Origin: Labyrinthula sp. Ha
Lineage: Eukaryota > Sar > Bigyra > Labyrinthulida > Labyrinthulaceae
Reading direction: 5' to 3'
DNA: 64,000 bases
NCBI GenBank assembly: GCA_015227615.1
Contig: JAALGZ010000005.1
Location: forward strand, 1,116,001 to 1,180,000
Within the stretch, counting starts at the first letter, position 1, and each line of letters begins with the position of its first letter. Positions 1 through 10,900 of this stretch are shown piece after piece. The position numbers and the translations under genes are program-made. The notes under the pieces were generated by a model that was not told where the DNA came from, did no database searches, and saw only the letters and a list, made by a program, of their open reading frames with translations.

Positions 1-3000
1 ATACCCTAATTAACTAATTGCTCCTTGCACACTGAATTAATCGTGACCTCCTCTGCACATTGTGATATGGGATATTCTACAATATTGATTGTTTTTGAGA
101 TGTATCTTTACAAGCCAAACAACTGAGTAATAACTTTTTACGTAAATATCAATCATTATTTCTTGTACATGGTTGTATTTCGTAATTTTCTTTTCTTTTA
201 TTAAGAGCTAATAAATAATTCTTACTCGTATTTTCATGAGTCATTCCAATTGGTTTCTATTACTTAATAACTTATGGCTAAAAGCAAATATATATTATAA
301 GTACGTAGTCATCTAACTTAATTGAAGCTCTCTTATCCAGTACATGGATACTTTAGTAACTATTAAATAATCTTTTCCAGTTTTCGAGCGTTCTCATAAA
401 CTTTAGTCAGTCATAAGATACTTTGTTCTATAAATTTATACCCATAACCTCCAGACATAAATATCTAATGACTCTTCAAGTTTACCTAAGAGAAAAATAT
501 GAGTGGAACTGTCTTTAATATTTTTCGTCATTACGATACATGTTCCTTTTAGAATCCTTACTGTTCTCCAGATAACGTTCTTCTTTGTGCCAGTGATAAC
601 CTCTTTTTACCATGCAGTTTTAAATATAATTTTAAGCATTTGATCAGGTTGACTTCATGGAAGCCTGTTTTTTCTATATTTCTCTGCGGTTCATTTGTTG
701 TCACCACGACAACATAAGCACAGCAAATTAAATAAAAGGGTTGGGTTAATAATATCTTCCTTTTTTTGACTAAATGATGTCTAAGTCTTGATGGTGTGGT
801 AGTTTTCATTTGAAGCTGCATAAAATTTTATGATTTCGTTGATAGTATCTATGAGCACTTTGAATTGTTTTCAACATTCTAAATACTATTTAATTTGAAT
901 TAAAAATAACTTTAAATCTTTTTTAATTGGTGCAGTTCTTGTTTGATAAGAAAATACAACATAGCTCTTACTTTATTTCTGGTGGAAAGAATCGGCTGTT
1001 TATTGATTAGAGAACAATCCTGCTAGTAGATGAGAAAAAACAAACTAGTAGAGATCAAATTGTGAAACACGAAGCGATTGCACTTTTATATTGGTGATGT
1101 TGTGACTTCCATTGGAATATTCATATACACAATATACTTGGGAACCAAGTTTCGTTCAAATTCAAACATTTCTGGTAATAAATCTCATTGGGAGCTTCAC
1201 ATAATTGGCCACTTATGGTCACAATTTACAAAAGAACTTGACAATCAAAAGTTGATCTTTCTCAATTTAATCTCGATGTTTTTTGAGTTAGCCATACCAC
1301 AATAATATTTATTTTTTCAGGTTAATAAATCAATGTTGGTCCATAGATATTAGGTATTGTTTAGCTACCAATAGTAAGGATCTATGAGTTTTCTAGAGTC
1401 TTGGTAATTCTTAATGGGCGCAACCAAGGCATAAACAGTCTTGGAACCCTTTTCATCGTTGAAACTATTTTCTTCAAACATTATGAAGGAAGTTTAAGCT
1501 CTTCTTTGATTTTTAATCAAAGTTTATTGCTGATGTAATCTCTTTTCCGCGTGTCATCTCGGGTTTTCAGGTATTATTTGACGATTGACTATATAACATA
1601 AGAAAAGTGTATGGTTTCCTCCAATGTCATCTATAATAAAAAAAAACCTCCGGCACTTGTTCTTAAAATAATATTACAGTTAATCTAGGTCTATTGTACT
1701 TCAAGCTATGTTTCGTGACTTTAACTATGTATAAAATTCAGAGGAAAATATGGTGTATTCTTTTAGCATATTGCTTCTCAGTTGTCCGGCCAACAAATTT
1801 GAGTTTACTTTGGATATTCTTATAAAGATATGAAGTTTGTACTTTTGTAATTTTCCCTGTGTATCTAAGATGCTTCCATTCTGACTATTATACCCTTTCG
1901 ATAGTCTGCCTATTTTGATAATGATGGAAATAATCACATCTTCATAGTTTTTACTTTTTGAATTCTTCAAAATCTGATTTTCTTTCTACCCTCCTGGTGT
2001 ACTTACTGTGTTCATTTTATAAAACATAAATTTGATAATGTGTAAATACGTGTGTAAATATGTATATATGAATCTATGTATTCTCGGACCCGGTTTGATA
2101 TTATCATTGTAAATCAAACAAACGTTGAGAATTTTAAGTTTATTTTGGGTGATACTGAGGTTCCGACAGCTGTTATTAGGGAGAACTGATGCTGCAATGG
2201 GTCTATTCCCAAGCTTCGGCAATTGGGCTTAACTTTTTTCATATTTTTATACTTTGAATCTATTGTACTTGGGAGTTTTTTTATCCTTCTCTGTTATTTT
2301 ACATTGTTGTAACTTCTTTATTCCAGTTTACCAGATTTAAACTAATGCTATTGCTTGGTACAATGTTTTACATTAACCATTAATCCAGTGGAACTATTCC
2401 CATTAACAGTCTAACGATAGTACCATATGATTATATTGCCAATGGCACATCCACCTATCTGTATAAGAAGGTTCTTCCACTAGAAACATCAGCATAAACA
2501 CCTATTCTGGACAATATACCTTGTATCACAAGTATTCCCGGGCATGATACCTGTTTTGCAATGGTATTAATCCGGTGTAATAATGATCTTGACACTATCT
2601 GGGTGATGTGACGTTTCGACAGGTGGCCTGAGCATCACTAGAACTATTATGATATATCAATAAAATACCAATACCATTCAAGAAATATCAAATTGCAAAA
2701 AAAAATGAAAGCTCCAAGGTCAATACTTCTGATAATATTATTTAAGTTTTGATAATTTACCTACAAAGGTTTCCCGAATATATATAAAGTTTTCATACTA
2801 GAATATGGTAGGAGATAGTTTCTTTAACCTTGTATTTACTCATTTTAAATTCAGGTGCGCTAAACAAGCATCTCGTCAAATCTGTGATGAGATTTTTCTT
2901 AGTGGCAATGTGAAAGAGCTTCATACAAAGAGACCATAAACACCTGATCCTGTGGCGAAATCATTCCCCAAAAATACGTTTTCTATTCTCAGTTTTCATA

Positions 3001-5691
3001 ACACTCAGAAACACATTGCTGTCTATATTTATAAACTTATATATTACCTAGTATCTGAGCATCGTCGCAATTTACTTATAACTGAAGAAGATTGGATAAG
3101 ATACCTTTGAAGAAATATCCCATCATATTTATTAATGAATTAGTTCCAACTCAGAAAACTTATATGTTCGGGGTTAAGTTCATGGTGTAGTTGTTTAAAT
3201 TTTTCGTTTCATTGAGAAAAATGGTAGTGCTTAAGTAGCATTTGGGTAATAGGGAAGAATGAATAAAGGTTCCTTTAGAAGGAACACAGTTCAACAGCTT
3301 TTGAAGCATCCGCTATAGCAGGTTTCCATTTTATATAAGACGTGCTCAACTCTTGATTCCAATAGGTGCGCTCTTTTTCCTTCTCCAAATACTGTTTTTG
3401 TTGTAGATTAGTAAACTGAGCAACTGGTTTGCCTAAGGTGCGAGATTAAGGATCCATGGTAATAGCCAACCTTTGGAGCAAACAGATATTGCGGGTTAGT
3501 TTCAGTATTTGGACTTTGAGACTCTTGTTATGATTTTCAAGATCTGCGGCCTGACACTACATAACCCATTCCACAATTATTATCCATATCACATTGTTCA
3601 CTGTATCCCAAACCCGCACTCTCGTTGATTAAGTTTAATATATGTACTCTTCGCTCTTTCTAGCTATACTATATGCAGTAATGTTTCTTAAACTTGGAAA
3701 ACAGGTTCACATATTGTGCAAGATTATTGTTATTCTGGCTCACTACTACGTGAAGTACCTGTCCAGCATTATACTGTTGACGTTTTGTATCCTGACATGT
3801 AACTCTATACCTGGTTTAGGATGAGTATGGACCTCGTCGCACCTTGAGATGCGGAAATGCCTTGGATTGTACCTCAAAATGTAGATTGAGTTCTAATGAT
3901 CTTTTCAAGTTTTTCTTTTGAAGGTGATGAAGCATCAGTCCTTTATTATATTCTTTAGTGTTTCGTGCAGCGACTCCGACTCATCAGAGAAGAAGGTAAC
4001 AGCTCTTATCCAGAGATCATTTAGAGCGTTCGTAATACTATATAGTACATTGGGTATAACCAGAGGCACTATCGTTTTGAGATTCTGCAGATTATCAAAT
4101 GCTTAAGCGGTTCCAATGCAACTCTCCCCTTAAAAACATTGTTGCAGTTTTAGTTTTAAATCTCTATAACGCGTGACTCTTCATTGTCTGCCAATTTTCA
4201 GCTTGTGATCTGTAAAAAAGCCAATATATTCGAATTACTGCTACTAAGGTCAAATCTTCTTCATAAACCGGTATGTACTATGGATTTTTAAGCTGTTTCA
4301 GATAAGGTCAAATTATGTTAATGCACCATCATGCTATTTTTGTCATAAACGAACTGCTGATCGAACCAGAGCTGAGATCTCCCAACCTTCAAGGGATGGA
4401 AATCTGCATGAATGGAAGACCACTGTTACCAATGGTGTCAAGTACTAGTGGTGCTATTAACCTTAATGACGTCTGTATTAGTTTTATCTATGACAAAGTA
4501 GGCTTGGGCGTAAAGAGTATGAATGATAATTAGCTGAAATATTTTGGGCAATTTCTTCCGCCCCCTGGGCCATTCAGCATTTCTTACAGTACTAATCGTT
4601 TTCTATTCTTTTATTAAAAGTATTATCACGTTTCTACACGTGAGATAAAATTTCGTATCTCTTTCTCAGTTATAGTTATCCCTTGGTGATCTTACAAGGA
4701 GTGTGCATTCTGAACAATAGTCTGTTGAGATTATGGAATGGTCGCTTCGTGTGAATATAGTCCTGTGACAAAGGGTTTAGAAATCTTATCGACTAGAGAT
4801 TGGTAAGAAAATTGTAAATGTTATTCTAACTACATAAAAAGGTTAATTTTGTCTTGCGCTTGTATCAGTGTCAAATTATTCCCCCAAAGTCTTGTCGGTT
4901 CTTTTCTTAGCACGGCATTTCCCTTCTGAAACTCAGTTTTCCTCTCAAGACTGCAGGACTCTGTAGGGAATAGGATTGAGTAAAACTTATTATTAGCTTC
5001 AAAATGAGGAATAATTAAAACCCTTGAGTCGTGAAATCTAATTTCAAGTGGAAGCCCAGGATAAGGAAAAATCATATCTTGTTCAGGGTTATTTTGAGTA
5101 AGCAACGGTTCACTTTATATGAAGCTCTATTGTGTGGGATCCTTATCGTTTCCATATATATCTAACGATAATTTTAAATAACCCTAAAAGTAAAGTTTTT
5201 GTTCATAAAATATATTTCAAAAAATCTTATACAACCCTTAACAATTTAGCTACTAATGGTTATTAAATTTAGCTCAATACCTACATGTTTACTATGGCGA
5301 ACTCGACTTGGGACTTCTCATTGTTGAAGTTGTTTTACAGTTTTTAACTAGAGTAAATATAAATATCTATGTATAACTGACACAATTGGACTCTGACCTG
5401 GTACCTATTCAATCTGATGCTTTCTGTAGATGCGTCTCAAACTCTAGTTTCTTAAACCAGTTGTGCTAACACTTAAGTGTACTGCATATGATGTATAATG
5501 TACATGTATCTACATATGTATAACGCTACCAGAAAACAGTGTCTTAGATTATTCTCGCCCAAGTTCCCTGTTCGGCGTTTTATATGCAATACCAGAAAGA
5601 AATTTCTGCAGGAGTTTGGTAAATCCAGTAGAACTACACCAATGGTGTATTACCCTGTATCTGTGATAAAAATCGTTGCTCAAACTGAGGG
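1..5691. other. gene desert, left edge of window
   Basis: AT-rich sequence without a recognisable gene. Open frames here are short, mostly lack an ATG, and resemble nothing I know. The only structure I can support is one copy of a diverged dispersed repeat near 2.2-2.8 kb, listed separately. A 91-codon minus-strand frame at 4830-5105 has a protein-like amino-acid mix but no usable ATG and no recognised motif, so I do not call it a gene. Confidence 0.6.
2221..2790 (+). repeat. diverged dispersed repeat, copy A
   Basis: This stretch aligns by eye, in the same orientation, with 29215-29760. The best anchor is around 2402-2428, where a run reading TTAACAGTCTAACGATAGTA is matched with one mismatch at 29389-29408. 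Weaker collinear matches flank it: a 'tatactttg' word, a 'ccttctctgttatttta' word, 'ttccagtt', and 'gtgatgtgacg' downstream. Overall identity looks like roughly 60-65 percent with small gaps. I see no terminal repeats and no coding frame, so the family is unknown. It is probably an old non-autonomous element or a fragment of a larger one. Confidence 0.55.
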
Positions 5692-6372
5692 ATGTTTAAG
5701 AGATTTAGCACTTCAGGAACAACGCAACAGGATGTAACTGAGGAACCTGAAACAGCCAGGGCAACTATTTTTGACTACAATCTTCAAAAAGTACTCTTAT
5801 GTAAAATTTCATTGTAGGAACCAAGAAGGACAGTCAGTGAAAGCGCTTTTTGTTTTATCTTTATGGAGCTTGTAAAGGAAGCTTCTGATAATTCTGATAG
5901 TATATCTGAACTTACGGAAAAATTAGATGAAACTGGCTATCAAGTAGGATCAAGAATGGTGGACTTAATAGCACTTCGCTCACAAACTGGGAACTCTTTA
6001 GGTATACAGAGCTCAAGTACAGTCACACGAATTATTAAACTGAACGGTGCCTTGAGTTTTGTATGTAACGACGCGTGGAAAATGATTTACAATAAACCAA
6101 CAGATCAACTTCAAAAATCAACGGAAAACGAGTTTATGTTCTATATTTATGAAAATCAACCTTTGGTGAGCAAGTTTATTTCTTTGCCAGATAGCTTAAA
6201 AGACTCGTTGAACTGTGCTTCGTTTAATGCAGGTATTATAAGAGGAATACTTACAAAATCTGGGTTTCTTTGCACAGTTAAAACAGCCAATGTAAAGGAT
6301 AAAGATGGGGTTTTAAAGTGCGTGTATATAGTTACATTTGATAAAGAAAACCTGCAGTTAAAATCACTCTAG
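5692..6372 (+). CDS. TRAPPC5: TRAPP complex subunit TRAPPC5/Trs31, one 27-nt intron
   Basis: Core subunit of the TRAPP tethering complexes, which act as guanine nucleotide exchange factors for Rab/Ypt GTPases at the ER-Golgi and Golgi. Exons are 5692-5790 and 5818-6372, giving 217 residues. The spliced N-terminus contains the family pattern of 'T-I-x-D-x-N-L' followed by 'T-V-S-E-S-A-F' and then 'GYQVGSRMVDL'. Later blocks include the NCASF..GI..G.L motif near residue 175. The ATG at 5863 opens the long frame but would remove the conserved SAF segment, so I place the start at 5692 and an intron at 5791-5817. The stop lies 10 bp from the stop of the convergent ARMC6-like gene. Family assignment is firm. 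The exact start is less certain. Confidence 0.88.
5791..5817 (+). other. 27-nt spliceosomal intron in TRAPPC5
   Basis: It starts GTACTC and ends CATTGTAG. Its length is a multiple of three, and it carries an in-frame TAG as its last codon, so failure to splice would truncate the protein. Removing it joins two segments that together match the conserved TRAPPC5 N-terminus without a gap. Inferred from conservation, not from transcripts. Confidence 0.78.
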
Positions 6373-6382
6373 TTGCATCATT

Positions 6383-7853
6383 CTACAACCCAAGATCCCT
6401 CAAGGCAGCATATGCTGAGTCTTGCAACTCCTTTTGGGGGTAGTTTTCCTTTGCTTGTTTGATCAGCGTCGGTGCTTCAGTAGCCAGTATAGGTTGAATT
6501 AGGTGTTTCGAGTAAGCTGATGAAACTAGGTTGCGCAATACGTTAATAGCCTGTACTTGAAGTTTCCAGTCATTCTCTTCTTTGTTAGTCTTTAATATTT
6601 GGTTTATGGTAATAAAGACCTCAGTATTAAACATCTTCTGACAGTTTTCCGGATGCCGCAAGCTTAGAGTTGCTAGGAGCTGAAGGCCTGGTAGTAGTGT
6701 CTTCTTTCTCTCAATGCTTTGAAGAAGATGGTTTACAGTTTCTAGCACAAAACTAGACTCATTCCCAACCTTTGACTTGACAACATCATTTCTAGACAAG
6801 CTTTTCAGGGTTAGAAAAATATTTCCCAATAGTCGAAGGCATGTTTCATCTCTTCTGTTCCCCTGCAAGTTACTAGCTACTTTTGACAGAATTTGAACTA
6901 AAGTCAAAGTTAAACCCTGAACATGCGCTAACATACAGGCATCGTCATTAACCAGTAACCATTGCAGAGTACTTAATTGTGTGATAAGCAGCTTTCGAGC
7001 ACCTTCATTTGCTTCATGGTTGGTGTTGAGCCTAACAGTTTTTATAAGAGGCACAAGAAGAGACGTGGCTTCCTTTTCTACAAGCAGTCTTGCGCGTTTG
7101 TAGTTGTTTGGTTGAACACCAGGTCTCCAATCATCATCTTGAACGTAAATGGAAATGAACTTGAAGAAGGAAGGAATAACTTCTTCTTTCTGTTTTTCTG
7201 CTACAGCATACAAACCCTTTTGGAAATCATGATCTTCATCAATAAAAACTTTATTTCTCTCACACTTTCGAATTGATAAAAGCAAACTTTTAAAAAGCTC
7301 TTCCAGAAGTTCTATATTTTGTTTATATTGGCTTTCTGACACTGACAGAATGACATCTGTGATGCATTTGATCCCTTCCTTAGGAAGAACCTCTTTAGAG
7401 ATTTCGGAACCTAGAACTGATTGAAGAAACTTTAATGCCAGTTTCAACATGTTAAGTTGGTTTAGATCATGTCCCTCATAAATTTTCCGTACAAGTAAAC
7501 AAGCGAAACCAACTGCTCCATGAGACGAAAGATTAGCAGCTTGCTCTTTTCTACCATCAACTAAAGAAATCAGAGCACGAAGCAGCTCCTCGACTCGTGT
7601 TATATTAATTGCTTCATGCATGTTAATTTCCTCGAGCCTGGAAAATAAGATTTCTGCTTCGCTTCTTGTGTTTAACCCTGCCAGCGTTGTAATTATCTCA
7701 CTTAAGTCGACGTCTTTCTGTTTAAACTAAACATTATGCTTGAAAAATGAAAACTTGTTCAATGGCGTCTAAAACAGCTTCCTCCTTTTCCATTTCGAAG
7801 TCTTTCATGTTTTCCATCACAACATCATCGAAGTAACTTTGTCTTATCTTCAT
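6383..7853 (-). CDS. ARMC6: ARMC6-like armadillo-repeat protein, one 28-nt intron
   Basis: Armadillo-repeat protein of the ARMC6 family, whose function is poorly defined. Exons on the minus strand are 7853-7755 and 7726-6383, giving about 480 residues against 501 in human. The N-terminus shows the family block 'F-D-D-V-V-x-E-N' then 'F-E-M-x-x-E-E-A', continuing across the intron into 'K-D-V-D-L-S-E-I'. The C-terminus 'LRNLVSS...PIL...A..LI.QA...AALRDLGL' matches the ARMC6 end closely. The ATG at 7621 is not the true start because it omits the conserved N-terminal block. An in-frame ATG at 7934 also exists, but the segment before 7853 is not conserved. Convergent with TRAPPC5. Confidence 0.85.
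7727..7754 (-). other. 28-nt intron in the ARMC6-like gene
   Basis: Read on the minus strand it begins GTTTTC and ends AATGTTTAG. Splicing gives an A-I-E-Q-F-K-Q junction that aligns with A-V-E-Q-F-E-S-Q of animal ARMC6, which is why I prefer this acceptor to a later AACAG that would make a 37-nt intron. Both choices keep the frame. Confidence 0.7.
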
Positions 7854-7934
7854 CAAGCTATCAAAAACGGTTATTCTATGTTCGTTGCGGTTTGTCTCGA
7901 TTTTGGGATATATCCTGCACAATGCAAATTGCAT

Positions 7935-10900
7935 AAATTATGTTTAGGTGCTGGAATTGGAACGTAGAGAGCACGGGGAACTCTACGTAAAATACCCATA
8001 TAGTGTAAATATCTAAGGTAAGATACGTATTTTTCTAATAGCAGAACCGAAAGATTAAATTTAACAATACTTACCAGTTTCTTTTGCTGCTTCCAGTGAA
8101 GTTTCTATTTTTTTTGCAATTCCTCTTAACTTTGTTGTATTCAAAATCCTTGAAAGCTTAATCCACAGATTTTAAAAGACAATTAGCATTAAGATTTCTA
8201 ACATCTTCTCTACTTACATTCACTTTCTGAAGATAAAAAAACCACCGCTAAGACTAAGTTCTTATCCACACAACCTGCAAAATCGATGTTAAAGCCGACT
8301 TTAATCGTAAGAAATCCATTGGCCTTTACGGATCACTCATCAGAAGAAAGCCTGATTTTGTTACCCATCTTAAGAAACTAAAATTATGCATACCAGATTT
8401 TATAATTCGTCCAAAAATCAATCGAAAACAAATAATTTTGCTCGACCTCGATCGGTAAATTATTTTACAAGTTGACTATGAATGCGAGTCGTAATCAAAA
8501 TCAACAGAAAATAAATAGAAAACCGAGCAATAAAAGATAAAAAAATACTTGCTGTGACCAAGAAACTCAAGAAAAGGAAGCAAAAATCAGATAAAAACAT
8601 ACAAAAGGACCCACTTGCACACGCTGAAGAACAAGAAAAGTTATAGAAAGTTTGAATGAGGAAATAGATAAGGATATTATTCCAAAGAAATCGGGCGATT
8701 CATATATGAGACTATGGACTGCTTTTGAAGAGTTGATACATACAGACATAGGAAAAGAAGTAGAACCAAAACATGTTCGAGACTATCTTGTCCATTTGAG
8801 AAGAGAAAGATATGCATCAAGCTCATTGTGGAGCAAAGATAGCATGGTAAAAAAATTTTGCAAAAGAAACTCGATCGATTTAGGAGCCTTATTTAGGATC
8901 AGTATAGCCAGTTGGCTTAAAATAGAACAAAAACATAAAACAACAAAAAGCAAAGCCTTTAGATAAAAAGAAGTGCTTAGTTATATAGAAAATGTTGAAA
9001 ATGAAAGCATCGTGGATATCCAGGAGAGAGTTGCTGTCTTAGTAGCATAATATGGTGTTCTACGAGCTAGATAAAACTATGCAGTAAAAATTTACAGCGT
9101 AAAGTTTAACAGAAACCATGAAAAGGTAGCCATATTTATAGAAAGAGTGAAAACTGTTGCAGATGAAACAGAATTCTATGTAGAAGATCGCTTCCACGTA
9201 AGTTTTTTTAAGAGATATATGGCAAAATCAAGTAAGTTCAAGAAAGAAGAGTACCCATACTTTTATTCAAGATATGATGAATGTTCTAAGAAATTTATTA
9301 AAAAAACAAGAGGGAAAACCTGCTTTCAAAATCTAGCAAAATAATCGCTACTTTTAATGGTCAGGATCAAGATGAGTACACGCACCACAGCTTCAGGAGC
9401 GTAGCTGCTACATCATTACATGCTAATGGTGCTACAAATAATTAAATAAAGCAGGCGGGTGGTTGGGTTTTAAGTACAGTAGCACATCATTATGTCCAGC
9501 AATCAGATCATGAAAACCATGTGATAGAAAAAATGCTCAGTAATTTAGATCCATCGCCCTATCAAAGAGAAAAAAACTAAGTTAATAGTAACTATACAGA
9601 GAAGAGAGGTAGTTTCAAAATCAGCAGTAAATGTCCAACCAGTGAAGTTGATTTTGGGAATACAAAATTTGGAACTTCGATAGCTCATAATCATTTTGAA
9701 GGAAACGAAGCAAAGGAAACTATACAGGGAGAACAAAAGAATACAGCAACAAATAGTCCAGAAGGAACTTTAACTAATAGCATCGAATAATAATATATTG
9801 ATATTTGATATCCAGTTAATAATTTTTTATACATCAACCAAGAGTTCCTAGTACAACTTCTTAGTTTTTGTTCCAATTATAGACAGTATTACAGAAAACA
9901 ATATGTTAGAACCCGAAAATAGTCCGATCCATGCATGGCTATAAAGCCTTGTACATATCTCATGCCGCTGTGTTAGTACCAACTCGGATGCTGATGCAAC
10001 CTCGTTCAGTAAGCAAAATTTATAGCGACCTCAATCGTAGATAGCTATTGGTCGCTTCCATTCCTTGCAGCGAATTTTGAAGGGCTAGACCATGTGCATA
10101 TATCCATCCTTACCAGCTCTTAATATTCTCATCATCATGACAGCCCAATAGTATATTATATTTAAAAAATTAAACAAATATCTACCACTCTCATCTCTCT
10201 TAAGCTTATTAAGCGGCGGAGGGTTGCAAAGGGAAAGAACCTTTTAAGGTTTAGAATTTCTTCTTAAAGATTGAGATTACCGTCAAACCTACCTGTTTCG
10301 AGGTGAAAAAATGCAACTACAGTTTTGTGAAAAGCACTTCCAGCCCCTGTTGTGAGAAAATACTGATTTCTCTGATGAATTGTTTTATTTAATTATCAAT
10401 TGTATTGATAGGTATATTTTGCGCAGAAAATCAGTAATTGACTGAGAATGATAGGAAAATTTTGTGCTGAGAGATCTAAAAGTACCCTAAGAAGGTTTTT
10501 TCAGCATAATTACACGATACTTCCTAGATGGCATATTTTTTGCTAGAGGTTGTGGGCATAGCTTTTAGTCATGTACGTAAGTAATCTTTACATTGATGGC
10601 TGCTATTCTCTATATCGTTCTGGATGTGTTATTTAATTATCAATTTGTGGTAGATGAATTTTCAAACAGCACCTGCGGTGCCTATAAGGACAAAAGTACA
10701 ATTGAAATTAACCGGCATCATAATAATGTCAAGTAATTTTCATGATAATTACATACAGTAAATCTTAAGGATCGGTAGAGACAAAATCTGGGAATACCTT
10801 TATTATAGTTAGAGTATAATTTGTTGATAGGCATACGAAATTCACCTGTAGGCATCTACTTGTTATTCTTAGTTAGACTTCGAGCTGAGAAGTTTGTTTT

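Noticed and set aside
6977-7276. 99-codon plus-strand frame opposite the ARMC6-like gene
   Set aside because: Antisense shadow of a conserved coding exon with no family resemblance.
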